Below are positions 33,013 through 42,530 of a DNA stretch of 54,045 nucleotides, one piece after another; the stretch's first letter is position 1; every line of letters begins with the position of its first letter. The stretch spans positions 1-54,045 of the forward strand of contig CAJUGP010000011.1 of NCBI GenBank assembly GCA_910586365.1, read 5' to 3'. The position numbers and the translations under genes are program-made. Origin of the DNA: an uncultured Christensenella sp. Lineage in GTDB: Bacteria; Bacillota; Clostridia; Christensenellales; Borkfalkiaceae. Below the pieces are notes generated by a model. That model did not search any database and was not told the DNA's origin. It saw only the letters and a list, made by a program, of their open reading frames with translations.

Positions 33013-35457
33013 GTGGAAAAACAACATTTAAGCGGCGAATGGTCGCTCAAAGACTTGCATTCGGGCGAAAGCATAACGGCTTGCGTCCCCGGCGATATCA
33101 CCGTCGATTTTTACCGCGCGGGCGTGATCGCCGATCCCTATTACGGCATGAATTACAAGTCCGAGCGCTACCTTTTGGAACGCGATTACGAATATGAAAA
33201 AGTGTTTTCCGCCAAACGCATGCAGGGGGACGAACGGTGTTTTCTCGTGTTCGACGGTATCGACACGTTTGCGGAGATCTACCTCAACGGAACGCTGCTC
33301 GGCAAAACCGAAAACATGTTTTTGCGCTACGAGTACGATATTACCGATCGGCTGCAAGAGAAAAACCGCCTTTGCGTGCGCATGCGCTCGACGCTGAAAA
33401 GGGCGGAGAAGATCGACGCGGAAAAATACTTCGCCTGTTTCAATAAGGAACGCATTTTTCTGAGAAAGGCGCAATGTCATTTCGGGTGGGATTGGGCGCC
33501 CGATCTGCCGGGGTACGGCATTTACGGCGAGGTGTTCCTTTCTTACCGTCCGCGCACCGCGATCGAGAACGTGCGCTGCGTTACCGACGCGAAGGGCAAC
33601 GTTACGCTGTTCACGCAGCTCAATTACAACGTGCGCACCGAGGAATGGGCGCACTGCGCGGGCGATACGCTGCGCTACACGGTGGAAAGCACGCCGTGCG
33701 GCGGGTTCGGCAAGGCGGTCGTTTCGGAGTTTTCCGTTAGCGGCGCGAAAAATTTCCGTTCGCTCAAAATCGAAAACCCCGCGCTTTGGATGCCCGTCGG
33801 CTACGGGCAACCCAATCTGTACGCCTATAAAGTCGAGTTGGTACGCGGCGGAAAAGTCATCGACTGTTACGAGGGCAGGCTCGGTTTGCGCGAAGTGAAA
33901 CTGATCGAAGCGCCTTCGGGCGAAGATACGCTTTCCTTCCGTTTGGAAGTAAACGGCGTCGACGTGTTCGTTAAGGGAAGCAACTGGGTGCCCTGCGAAT
34001 GCTTTACGGGCACGGCAAGCGACGAACGTTATCAAAAACTCGTCGGCTTGGCGGCGCAGGCGGGGTTCAACATGCTCCGCGTGTGGGGCGGCGGCATTTA
34101 CGAACGCGATCTTTTTTACCGCCTTTGCGACGAGTTAGGCGTGATGGTTTGGCAGGATTTCATGTTCGCCTGCGCCGATATACCCGAAAACGACGCTGAC
34201 TTCGTGAAAAACGTAACCGAGGAATGTATCTATCAGGTCAAGCGGCTGCGCAATCATCCCTCGCTCGTGTATTGGTGCGGCGGAAACGAAAAAACAGGCT
34301 CGTGCGGCTTGCTCAAACAGTACGGCGATTTTCTCGTGGACGTCACTCTTCGCGGCATCGTCGACCATTACGACGGAACGCGCCCGTACGTGCGCCAAAG
34401 CCCGTATTCGCGCACCGACGTGGGCAACGATTCCGAGAGCGGCGAAACGCACGGCGCGGCGTTCGACCCCGTCACCGTTTCCTCGCTCGAAGAATTTTAT
34501 AAACTTTCCTACGAAAGAAGGGTCAGCTTTGCAAGCGAATGCGCGATCATGGGATCGTGCGTGCCGCAGTCCTACCGCAACTTCGTGCCCGAAAAGGAGC
34601 TTTGGCCGCTCGGCGAACTTTATGAAGATCGCTTCTGCGACAACCCGTACGGGGCGATCATGTCGTTCGTGCAGCGGCAGCTGCGCACCGTCGAGCTGCT
34701 GTTCGGCAAGGCGGAAGGGATCGACGAATTTGCCGTAAAATCCATGGCGGTGCAGGCGGAAGCGTTGAAGATCGAGGTCTGCAACGCGCGCCGCAAACGC
34801 GCGAGCTGCGGGGGCTTCCTCAACTGGATGTATAACGACATCTGGCCCACGGGCACGTGGTCGGTCGTCGATTATTACTTGCAGCCCAAAGCGGCGTATT
34901 ACACGCTCAAGCGCGAATACGCGCCCGTTCGCGGTATGATCGTGCCCGACGGCGAAGGGCGGTATTTCGCCTATATCGTAAACGATACCGTGCGCGAAAT
35001 CGAGGCGGTAACGATGATCGGCGGCGCCGAGCTTGGCGGAGTTTACCGTAAAGCGCAAAAATTGCGCGTCGTTTTGCAGCCGTGTTCTGTTTTGCCGCTC
35101 GGAGAGGTGAGCGCGCAGGGCGACGTGCTGTATCTCGACGTGACGGCGGAAGGGCAGACACAGACGGCGCATATATTTACGAAGCCTTTCAAAGAGCTTG
35201 CCTTTGCGTCCGATTATACGGTGCGCGTATCGGAGAGCGAACGGCGCGGCGATGTTTACGTAACGCAAGCGGCGGTTACGGCAAATCAATTCGTGCGCAT
35301 GGCGCATATCGAAGCCGACGGCGATATCGTTCTCTCCGACGACTGGTTCGACGTGCTGCCGGGCAGAACGAAGGGGATCGAATTGATTTCGGAAAAGCCG
35401 CTTAAAAACGTTACGGTCAGCGACTATACAAAATACACGGTAAAGCATTATGATTGA
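33013..35457 (+). CDS. GH2 beta-mannosidase
   Basis: Removes terminal beta-mannose from the non-reducing end of oligosaccharides. 814 residues: an N-terminal jelly-roll (GEWSLKDLHSGESITACVPGDI), an Ig-like domain, and a TIM barrel with WVPCECF and LRVWGGGIYERDLFY. The catalytic acid/base is in WCGGNEKTG (Glu near 426) and the nucleophile in FASECAIMG (Glu near 508). C-terminal beta domains follow. There is no signal peptide, so it is cytosolic and acts on imported sugars. The start is a GTG at 33013 with GAGGA upstream; the frame to 32932 is inside the previous gene. It overlaps the HAD gene by 8 bases. Confidence 0.93.
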   Translation: MEKQHLSGEWSLKDLHSGESITACVPGDITVDFYRAGVIADPYYGMNYKSERYLLERDYEYEKVFSAKRMQGDERCFLVFDGIDTFAEIYLNGTLLGKTENMFLRYEYDITDRLQEKNRLCVRMRSTLKRAEKIDAEKYFACFNKERIFLRKAQCHFGWDWAPDLPGYGIYGEVFLSYRPRTAIENVRCVTDAKGNVTLFTQLNYNVRTEEWAHCAGDTLRYTVESTPCGGFGKAVVSEFSVSGAKNFRSLKIENPALWMPVGYGQPNLYAYKVELVRGGKVIDCYEGRLGLREVKLIEAPSGEDTLSFRLEVNGVDVFVKGSNWVPCECFTGTASDERYQKLVGLAAQAGFNMLRVWGGGIYERDLFYRLCDELGVMVWQDFMFACADIPENDADFVKNVTEECIYQVKRLRNHPSLVYWCGGNEKTGSCGLLKQYGDFLVDVTLRGIVDHYDGTRPYVRQSPYSRTDVGNDSESGETHGAAFDPVTVSSLEEFYKLSYERRVSFASECAIMGSCVPQSYRNFVPEKELWPLGELYEDRFCDNPYGAIMSFVQRQLRTVELLFGKAEGIDEFAVKSMAVQAEALKIEVCNARRKRASCGGFLNWMYNDIWPTGTWSVVDYYLQPKAAYYTLKREYAPVRGMIVPDGEGRYFAYIVNDTVREIEAVTMIGGAELGGVYRKAQKLRVVLQPCSVLPLGEVSAQGDVLYLDVTAEGQTQTAHIFTKPFKELAFASDYTVRVSESERRGDVYVTQAAVTANQFVRMAHIEADGDIVLSDDWFDVLPGRTKGIELISEKPLKNVTVSDYTKYTVKHYD

Positions 35458-36406
35458 AAAATTGACGACTTTGGAAACGGCAGATTGCTGTTTAAGCGGG
35501 ATTTTCCGTCTCGGCGAAAATACCGTTAAGGAAATCCGTTCGACGAAGGACGGTAAGATTTCCTTTATCGACATCGGCGATAAAACGCTGTGCAGTATCG
35601 AGAGCGCAAGCGGTCAGAGCGCGGTTTATCCGCTCAACGCCGTGGATTTTCAGCCGCCTGCGGAATACATCGTAATGGATCTCGACGGCACGAGCATCAT
35701 AAGCGAGGAGTTTTGGATCGGAATCGTGCAGAAAACCGCATCGGCGCTCGTGGGCAGAGAGATTGTTTTTACGGAATGCGATATTCCGTACGTTTCGGGT
35801 TACACAACGACGGAACACCTCGATTACGCGCTGCGCAAGTACGGCGATGCGCATAAGCGATACGAAAACATAGCGGAAACGTATTACGCGATCAGCAACG
35901 AAGAGCTTGCCTCGGCGCTTGCAAACGGCGCGGAGCAGATCCGCCCCGTTGCGTGGTTAAAGGAATTTCTGCTCGAAGTAAAACGGCGGGGCGTGAAAAT
36001 CGGTTTGGTTTCCAGCGGATTGTTTTACAAGGCGATCCCCGAAATCGAAACGGCGTTCCGCGCCATGGATTTGGGCAATCCGCTCGAATTTTACGACGAG
36101 ATCATCATGGGCGGCGTGGCGAAAAACGCCAAACAGTATGCGACGATCGGCGAAATCGCCGCGAAACCGCATCCGTGGCTGTATAAAGAATTGGTCTCGG
36201 AAGGGTTCCACTGCCGCGATAACAAAAAGGTCGTCGTGCTCGAGGATTCGGCGAGCGGCGCGCTGTCGGCGCGGCTTGCGGGCTTTCCCGTGATCGGCAT
36301 GGCGAACGGCAATATCGCTTCGTCCGGCATGGGCGAACTTTGTTTCGCGCACGCCGAAAACTTTCAAGACGTTCTTCAAATTTTATTCAAAGGGGAAAAT
36401 TCATGA
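35450..36406 (+). CDS. HAD-superfamily phosphatase
   Basis: 318 residues. The N-terminal 65 residues are a small unassigned domain; the HAD core follows with motif I VMDLDGTSI (nucleophile Asp near 77), motif II GLVSSG near 190, Lys of motif III in KPHPWLYKEL near 240, and motif IV VLEDSASG near 265. This pattern suits hydrolysis of sugar phosphates or similar small phosphoesters in the cytosol. Its start overlaps the beta-mannosidase stop and its stop overlaps the next start (ATGA), so it is tightly coupled to glycan breakdown. The substrate is unknown. The N-terminal extension is unusual for simple beta-phosphoglucomutase-like HADs. Confidence 0.88.
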   Translation: MIEKLTTLETADCCLSGIFRLGENTVKEIRSTKDGKISFIDIGDKTLCSIESASGQSAVYPLNAVDFQPPAEYIVMDLDGTSIISEEFWIGIVQKTASALVGREIVFTECDIPYVSGYTTTEHLDYALRKYGDAHKRYENIAETYYAISNEELASALANGAEQIRPVAWLKEFLLEVKRRGVKIGLVSSGLFYKAIPEIETAFRAMDLGNPLEFYDEIIMGGVAKNAKQYATIGEIAAKPHPWLYKELVSEGFHCRDNKKVVVLEDSASGALSARLAGFPVIGMANGNIASSGMGELCFAHAENFQDVLQILFKGENS

Positions 36407-37749
36407 AAAAGAAATTAGCTTGCATTGCGCTCGCCGCATGCTGCGCGCTTACGGTCTGCGGCTGCGGCGGCGAAAACGGCGGAAACAAACCCGAACATTT
36501 GGGCTTATACGTTGCCGAGGACGGCACGATGATGAAAGACGGAAAACCCTATTACGGCGTCGGCGTCAATTATTATTCGCTTATTAACGGCTGCCGCGTT
36601 TCGCCGCGCAAATACGATTTGACGAAGGCGTTGGCTTCGCTCGAAACGCTTGCCTCGTACGACGTGCGCGTCATTCGTTTCAACCTCGGTTTTTACTCCT
36701 CGAAGGAGTGGTTCGATTTCGTGCAGTTCAATCTCGAAACGCCGCATTTGGAAGCGCTTGACAAAATCGTCGAAAAATGCGAACAGCTCGGCATCGGCTT
36801 GATCCCTTCGTTTGCCTGGAATCCCGCCGCGATCAGCGACGCGTTCAACGAGCCGTGCAACAAGGCGTTTGCGCGGGACGATTCCAACACGATGATTTGG
36901 TTTCTCGGCTTTACGAAAACCGTCGTTTCGCGGTATGCCGAAAGCCCTGCCATTTTTGCTTGGGAATACGGAAACGAGCAGAATTTAAGCTCGTCGATTA
37001 TCTCGCGTTATCGTCCCGAGCTAAGCGCGCCGCCGCAGTACTTCGGCGACGATTCGCGCAAGAAACGCACGGACGACGATTACATGACCTACGAAACGCA
37101 TCAAAAAGTGCTCGAACTGTTTGCGCAGACGGTGCACGACGCCGATCCCTATCACCGTTTGATCGGCAGCGGCGACGCCGCGCAGCGCCCTTACATTTGG
37201 CATTGGGCGCGCGAACAGGAGGGGCGCGATACGCTCGAACAGTTCGAAGAAATGTTCGATATGACGGTGCCCGGTTATATGACGGCGTACAGCGTGCACG
37301 AATATGCCCACAGCGATTCGGGCACGGCGGGAAAGGCGGGCGCCGCGCTCGACGGCAATCACACCTTTGAATCGGTCGATTTCGTCGATTATTTCACCAA
37401 ATACTTGCAGCAGGGCGCGCGGACGAAGAAGGCGGTTTACATGGGCGAAACGGGGTATCTTGCCATGCTGCCCGATTCGCGCGATTGGAACGGCACCGAC
37501 GAGGCGCACAGCATTCTCGTGACCGAAGCGATTTTGCAAGCGGCTTACGAAACCGATTTCCCGCTCACGCTTTTGTGGACGTACGACGACAGAACGCTCT
37601 ACAACGCGCAAAACCATACTTCGTACGCGGGCGGAACCGAACACAGCTGGAACGAAACCTTCGTAAAAGGCAAAGCCTATCTCGAAGCGATCAAAGAGTT
37701 TAACCGGAAAATGGACGAAAAGCATACCGCCGCGCAGGAAACGGAGTGA
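36403..37749 (+). CDS. GH5-like (mannanase-type) surface glycosidase lipoprotein
   Basis: 448 residues; signal peptide with lipobox LTVC or VCGC (Cys near 19-21), so it is anchored outside the membrane. The TIM barrel begins PYYGVGVNYYSL. Acid/base Glu is in WEYGNEQN near 191, a conserved YSVHEYAH stretch is near 305, and the nucleophile is in YMGETGY near 349: the clan GH-A pattern of GH5, closest to endo-beta-mannanase-type members. It would cut the glycan outside the cell before import, complementing the intracellular beta-mannosidase. The ATG overlaps the HAD stop; AAAGGGG lies upstream. The subfamily and exact bond cleaved are not certain. Confidence 0.85.
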   Translation: MKKKLACIALAACCALTVCGCGGENGGNKPEHLGLYVAEDGTMMKDGKPYYGVGVNYYSLINGCRVSPRKYDLTKALASLETLASYDVRVIRFNLGFYSSKEWFDFVQFNLETPHLEALDKIVEKCEQLGIGLIPSFAWNPAAISDAFNEPCNKAFARDDSNTMIWFLGFTKTVVSRYAESPAIFAWEYGNEQNLSSSIISRYRPELSAPPQYFGDDSRKKRTDDDYMTYETHQKVLELFAQTVHDADPYHRLIGSGDAAQRPYIWHWAREQEGRDTLEQFEEMFDMTVPGYMTAYSVHEYAHSDSGTAGKAGAALDGNHTFESVDFVDYFTKYLQQGARTKKAVYMGETGYLAMLPDSRDWNGTDEAHSILVTEAILQAAYETDFPLTLLWTYDDRTLYNAQNHTSYAGGTEHSWNETFVKGKAYLEAIKEFNRKMDEKHTAAQETE

Positions 37750-37750
37750 T

Positions 37751-40564
37751 ATGGAAAAATGGATCGGAGCGCTGAAAAACGTTCCCAACGAATATAAAAG
37801 CATTCCTTTTTGGTCGTGGAACAACTTTCTCGACGAAGAAGAATTGCAAAAGCAGATCGAGGACATGAAGGCGGCGCAGATCGGCGGGTTCATCATGCAC
37901 GCGCGCACGGGTCTGAAAGAGGAATATCTGGGCGAAAAGTGGTTTTCGTGCGTCGGCGCTTGCTTAAAAAAAGCGCGCGAGCTCGGCATGAATGCCTGGA
38001 TTTACGATGAAAACGGCTGGCCGAGCGGATTTGTCGGCGGAAAACTGCTCGAAAACGAGGCGTTCCGCGCCCGTTACCTCGAATATAAGACGGGCGCGTT
38101 CGACAGCGCCGCGTTCGCGTCGTTCACCGAATGCGCGGAAGGTTACAAGCGAGTTACGCACGATACGGGCGCGCGGATTTACCATAATATCTATCTGCGC
38201 GTCAGTCCCGCGAACACCGATATTCTCAACCCCGTCGTCGTGGATGCCTTTCTTGCGCAGACGCACGAGCAATATTACGCGCGCTTTCCCGAGAGCTTCG
38301 GGCATGAGTTGGCGGGATTTTTTACCGACGAGCCGCAGTATTACCGTTGGGGCACGCCCTATTCGCCCTGCGCGGAGGAGGCGTTCCGCGCGGAAGGCGA
38401 AGACGTCCGCGACGGGCTTATATGGCTGTTCGTGCACGACGAAAGGGGTTACGCGTTCCGCCGCAAATATTACGGCGTTCTCAACCGCCTGTATTGCGAA
38501 AATTATTATAAAAAGTTATATGATTGGTGCGAAGCGCACGGCTGCATGCTGACGGGACATTCGGTGGAGGAGGGCGCGCTGTTCGCGCAGATGTACGGCG
38601 GCGCGGCGGTAACGCCGACTTATGAATACGAGCATATCCCCGGCATCGATTGGCTGGGGCGCGACTGCGGCACGGCGTTAGCGCCCAAACAGGTTGCGAG
38701 CGCGGCGGCGCAGCTCGGCAAAAAATTTATTTTAACCGAAACCTACGGCTGCGCGGGGTACGACGTTACACCGCGGGAACTCAAAAGCATCGGCGATTTT
38801 CAGTACTTCAACGGCGTGACGACGATGTGCCAGCATCTTTATCCCTATTCGCTTGCGGGGCGCGGCAAAACCGATCATCCGCCCGTCTTCTCGCCGCACG
38901 GCAACTGGGGCGGCGGTTTCAAGGCGTTCAACGAATATTTCAACCGTTTGGGGTATCTGATCGCAAACACGAAAGAGGAATGCGACGTTGCGGTGCTCAG
39001 TCCCGTGCGCGAAATCTGGCTCGATTATATCCGATCGGACGATTACGAAAGCGTAAAACAGATTGAAGAGGCGTTCGGGGAGCTGCTCGCGCGTCTGTCG
39101 CGCAACGGCGTTACCTATCATCTGATCGACGAAACGCTGCTCGAAAAGTACGGCGCGGCGCGCGGCGGCGCGCTTGTCGTGGGCAAGCGCGAATACCGTA
39201 CGCTCATCGTGCCGCCCGTCCGTTCGCTTGCGGCGGCGACTTACCGTATTTTAAGCGGTTATACGGGCAATTTGCTCCTGCTCGGTGAGCCGCGCTATCT
39301 CGACGGCGTGAAAAGCGAAATAAACCTGAAAAGCAATCTCACGTTCGAGGAGATCGTCGAAAACAGAAGGGTGTGCTTTTCGTGCGAGGACGGCAGGAGC
39401 TTTTTGACCGAACGCACCGACGGCGAAAAAACCTTTTTGTTCGTCAAGAATAATTCGCGCACGGAAGAAAGCTTCGTGCAAATCGGAAAAGAAAACCTTG
39501 CCGTTTTCGACCTCGAAACGCTTACGCTGCGCGCCGTATCGGGCGAGCTGACGCTCCGCCCCTGCGAAGGATTGGTGCTCGTTGTTGGCGAGAACGCGCC
39601 CAAAAGCGGAAAAACGCATACCGTCGATTGTTCAAACGATTTTAGCGTCGAGCAAATCTCGCCCAACTTTTTCGTGCTCGATTACGCGCAGCTTGCAAAG
39701 GGATCAAAGCCGTTCGGAGAACGCAAGCCGCTTTCGGGCATCTTTGAAGAGCTGTTGCGCGAGGACTACAAGGGCGAAATTGCCGTCAAGCAGACCTTTT
39801 TTGTAAAGGAGCGCATGCCCTTAACCTTGATCGCCGAGCGCGGCGCCAAAGCCGTTACGGTAAACGGAGCACGGGCGGAGATGCGGCAAAGCGCGTTCGA
39901 CGTCAACTTTCTGCAAGCGGATATCACGGATTCCGTGCGCGAAGGGGAAAACATAATCATATTTTCGTATTCGTTCGCGCAGCACGAAGGCGTGCGGTTC
40001 GCGTTGTTCGATCCTGAGGCGACGGAGAGCTTGCGAAACTGCCTATATTACGACGTTTCGCTTGAAAACGCCTATCTGAAAGGGGATTTTACCGTAAACG
40101 GAAAAGGCGAATTGGAAAAACCGCGCAAAGCGATCGAACTCGGCAGCGATCTTTATCAAAAGGGCTATCCCTTTTTCAAGGGCGAATATACGCTGCGCGG
40201 CAAAGTTTTTTGGAACGGAAGCGGCAAAGCCGCGCTCAAAGTGCAGGGAAGATATCACGTTGCCGAGCTGTTTGTCAACGGTAATTATGCGCCGCTCGTG
40301 CTCGACGAGAAACGCGATATCACCGAATTTCTGAAAAAAGGCGAAAACGAGATCGTGATCGTCGTGCGCTCGAGCCTGCGCAACCTGTTCGGACCGCACC
40401 ATTTCCGCCCCGAACCCGAACCGATGGGGGTAAGCCCGTATCACTTCGAGCTGCGCGGCTGTTGGGAAGGCGCGCGCCTGCCGTGCGATTATACGCATAC
40501 TTATCACAGCGTACCGTTCGGCGCGGAAAAAATCCTGCTCGTCTGCGAGGAAACGCAAGCATAA
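37751..40564 (+). CDS. GH106-like glycoside hydrolase (alpha-rhamnosidase-type), probable
   Basis: 937 residues without a signal peptide. The N-terminus PFWSWNNFLDEEEL...IGGFIMHARTGL and IYDENGWPSGFVGG belong to the large TIM-barrel family that includes GH106 alpha-L-rhamnosidases. The catalytic region spans about 1-480 (FFTDEPQYYRW near 195; ILTETYGCAGYDVTP near 332). Two C-terminal jelly-roll domains follow, the last with YHVAELFVNGNYAPLVLDE and HHFRPEPEPMG. Many members of this family are uncharacterised, so activity on rhamnose is only the nearest known precedent. It starts 1 base after the GH5-like stop with CGGAG upstream. It would act in the cytosol on imported oligosaccharides. Confidence 0.78.
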   Translation: MEKWIGALKNVPNEYKSIPFWSWNNFLDEEELQKQIEDMKAAQIGGFIMHARTGLKEEYLGEKWFSCVGACLKKARELGMNAWIYDENGWPSGFVGGKLLENEAFRARYLEYKTGAFDSAAFASFTECAEGYKRVTHDTGARIYHNIYLRVSPANTDILNPVVVDAFLAQTHEQYYARFPESFGHELAGFFTDEPQYYRWGTPYSPCAEEAFRAEGEDVRDGLIWLFVHDERGYAFRRKYYGVLNRLYCENYYKKLYDWCEAHGCMLTGHSVEEGALFAQMYGGAAVTPTYEYEHIPGIDWLGRDCGTALAPKQVASAAAQLGKKFILTETYGCAGYDVTPRELKSIGDFQYFNGVTTMCQHLYPYSLAGRGKTDHPPVFSPHGNWGGGFKAFNEYFNRLGYLIANTKEECDVAVLSPVREIWLDYIRSDDYESVKQIEEAFGELLARLSRNGVTYHLIDETLLEKYGAARGGALVVGKREYRTLIVPPVRSLAAATYRILSGYTGNLLLLGEPRYLDGVKSEINLKSNLTFEEIVENRRVCFSCEDGRSFLTERTDGEKTFLFVKNNSRTEESFVQIGKENLAVFDLETLTLRAVSGELTLRPCEGLVLVVGENAPKSGKTHTVDCSNDFSVEQISPNFFVLDYAQLAKGSKPFGERKPLSGIFEELLREDYKGEIAVKQTFFVKERMPLTLIAERGAKAVTVNGARAEMRQSAFDVNFLQADITDSVREGENIIIFSYSFAQHEGVRFALFDPEATESLRNCLYYDVSLENAYLKGDFTVNGKGELEKPRKAIELGSDLYQKGYPFFKGEYTLRGKVFWNGSGKAALKVQGRYHVAELFVNGNYAPLVLDEKRDITEFLKKGENEIVIVVRSSLRNLFGPHHFRPEPEPMGVSPYHFELRGCWEGARLPCDYTHTYHSVPFGAEKILLVCEETQA

Positions 40565-40594
40565 AACGAAATAAAACAAGAAGGTATTATAATA

Positions 40595-42214
40595 ATGAAA
40601 AGAGGATGCAGAGGATGGACCTGCGCCGCCATGGCGGTTACGCTCGCTTTTTCGGCGGCGGCGTTTGCCGCATGCGGCGGTGAAGGTGGCGACGAGAGCG
40701 AGGTTTATGAGGAGGACAACGTTTTGCCCATTGCGATCGAAGATAATTATGCGGCGGAGAAAGTCGTAACGCAGGGCTTTGCCGTGGGAACGTTCACGGA
40801 AGAGAGCGGAGCGTTCACGCTGCCCAAGCTCGTGGGCGATAACATGCTGCTGCAGGCGAACGTCGTGAACCTCGTGTGGGGAAAAACGACCGAACGCGGC
40901 GCGGTCGCCGTGCAGATCTTAAACCAAGACGGCAGTGCGGAGGCGGTGTATTACGGAACGGCGCAAAACGGCGCGTTCGAGGTCTATTTGGGCGCGCACG
41001 GTTACGGCGCGGGCTATACGCTGCGCATCATAAGCGAAAGCGGCAAAGCCATTACGCTCAAAAACGCGGCGTTCGGCGAATTATGGGTTGGCGGCGGACA
41101 GTCGAATATGGGCTGGACGATGGAACAGTGTTACAAAGGGAATACTTCGCGTTTGCTGTATCAAAAGGAGATCGACGCATCCGCAAACGAAAATATCCGT
41201 TTGTTCCGCGTGTTTTACCATAACAGCGAAGAGCCTGCCGACGACGTTGCAAACGCCGACGGCTGGAATACGGCGAAGCCTTCCACCGTGGCGCCGTTCA
41301 GCGCGGCGGGGTATTTTTTCGCAAAAGAGCTGAACGCGCGGTATAACGTGCCCGTCGGCGTGATTCAGTCGTGTATGGGCGGCACGCCCATTCACACCTG
41401 GATGCCCGCGAGCGTCATGAACGAGGCGGTCGGTTCGAGCACGAATGCCGAATACGGCGATTCGCGTTTGTATAACGGCATGATCCACCCGCTCAGAAAG
41501 GTCACGGCGCGCGGCGTGCTGTGGTATCAGGGCGAAGGGGATTTCGTTTCTTACGACGTGAATTACGGCTTGCTCATGAAGGGCTGGCGCGCGGCGTTCG
41601 GGCGCGAAAACATGTGGTTTACGACCGTTACGCTGCCCCGCTATCCCGATGCGGACGCCTATTTCGCCTGCCGTGAACAGCAGAAAGCGGCATCCTTGCG
41701 CGATCCTTACGCTACGTACAGCGTGAATATCGACTGCGGACTTCTGCCCAAAGACGTGGCGGATGGCGACACGCTCAATCCGCAGGGCATTCACCCGTAC
41801 GATAAAAAGCCGATCGGCGAGCGCGCCGCGCACGTTACGATGCGCGATCTTTACGGGGCGAAGGGCGTTTGGAGCGGACCCGTGTTGAAAAGCGCGAAGG
41901 TTTCGGGAAACAAGGTCGTTTTGACCTTCTCGAACGTCGGCAAGGGGCTTGCGTTGCAGGGTAGATTCGGCTTCGAGCTGGCGGATAAATCCAACCCCAA
42001 ATTATTGCATAACGCCGCGGTGCGCGTCGTATCCGACAACAAAATCGAAGTGTATTGCGATCAGGTGAAAACCCCCGTCAAAATCGTGTACGGGCGCGCG
42101 AACGACGATCTCGACGCGATCGAAAGCTATGCCGACTGCGTATGCCTTTTTAACACGAAAGGGGACGAAAAAACCATCGCTTATCCCGCCGAACAATTCG
42201 AGTATTCTTTTTAA
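40595..42214 (+). CDS. Sialate-O-acetylesterase-like (SGNH) lipoprotein
   Basis: 539 residues; signal peptide ending in lipobox FAAC (Cys27). SGNH-type esterase of the carbohydrate family that includes sialate O-acetylesterases and hemicellulose acetyl esterases: catalytic Ser in GGGQSNM (near 169), GVIQSCMGGTPIHTW near 250, LWYQGEGDF near 310, and the His in NPQGIHPYDKKP near 398. It would remove acetyl groups from the glycan at the cell surface, exposing it to the GH5-like enzyme. AGAAGG precedes the start. Last gene of the operon, followed by a hairpin terminator. Confidence 0.88.
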   Translation: MKRGCRGWTCAAMAVTLAFSAAAFAACGGEGGDESEVYEEDNVLPIAIEDNYAAEKVVTQGFAVGTFTEESGAFTLPKLVGDNMLLQANVVNLVWGKTTERGAVAVQILNQDGSAEAVYYGTAQNGAFEVYLGAHGYGAGYTLRIISESGKAITLKNAAFGELWVGGGQSNMGWTMEQCYKGNTSRLLYQKEIDASANENIRLFRVFYHNSEEPADDVANADGWNTAKPSTVAPFSAAGYFFAKELNARYNVPVGVIQSCMGGTPIHTWMPASVMNEAVGSSTNAEYGDSRLYNGMIHPLRKVTARGVLWYQGEGDFVSYDVNYGLLMKGWRAAFGRENMWFTTVTLPRYPDADAYFACREQQKAASLRDPYATYSVNIDCGLLPKDVADGDTLNPQGIHPYDKKPIGERAAHVTMRDLYGAKGVWSGPVLKSAKVSGNKVVLTFSNVGKGLALQGRFGFELADKSNPKLLHNAAVRVVSDNKIEVYCDQVKTPVKIVYGRANDDLDAIESYADCVCLFNTKGDEKTIAYPAEQFEYSF

Positions 42215-42231
42215 GACGCGGCGCATACAAT

Positions 42232-42260
42232 AAAGACGGACGGATTTTCCGCCCGTCTTT
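42232..42260 (+). terminator. Terminator of the LacI-controlled uptake operon
   Basis: AAAGACGG (42232-42239) and CGG (42241-42243) pair with CCG (42249-42251) and CCGTCTTT (42253-42260). The T-rich tail is short (TCTTTCGCTTT). Confidence 0.65.
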
Positions 42261-42404
42261 CGCTTTACGGCAAGGTTTCTTCCTTCGTGCAAAAGAGTGT
42301 GCGGGCAAAGGTGCAAAGGTGTATTTACATACCGAAAAAAGCGTGAAAAAATAACAAAAGTGCCAAAATGCACGGAATGAACGGAAAAATTTTCCGCAAA
42401 ACGC

Positions 42405-42433
42405 TTGCCAAAATCAAAATGATAGTATATAAT
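42405..42433 (+). promoter_or_regulatory. Sigma-A promoter of the transglutaminase-fold gene
   Basis: -35 TTGCCA (42405-42410), 17-bp spacer and -10 TATAAT (42428-42433). The transcript would have a leader of about 90 bases. Confidence 0.85.
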
Positions 42434-42450
42434 AAGCCCGTAAATTTCGG

Positions 42451-42490
42451 AACGAGGGACGTCCCTCGTTATCTATGGAAATCCATAGAT
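42451..42490 (+). promoter_or_regulatory. Back-to-back double hairpin in the 5' leader
   Basis: A perfect 20-bp palindrome with central GGGACGTCCC (42451-42470) is followed without any gap by ATCTATGGA/TCCATAGAT (42471-42490). An oligo-A stretch and the CGGAGGA ribosome binding site come next. The same layout occurs before the gene at 47734. Confidence 0.75.
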
Positions 42491-42530
42491 AGAAAAAAAT
42501 TTATCAGGAAAATTTATTTTCGGAGGAATT

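Noticed and set aside
42397..42410. GCAAAACGCTTGCC overlapping the -35 box before the transglutaminase-fold gene, considered as a LacI-type operator
   Set aside because: Symmetry around the central CG is poor compared with 12363-12374, so it was not listed as an operator.
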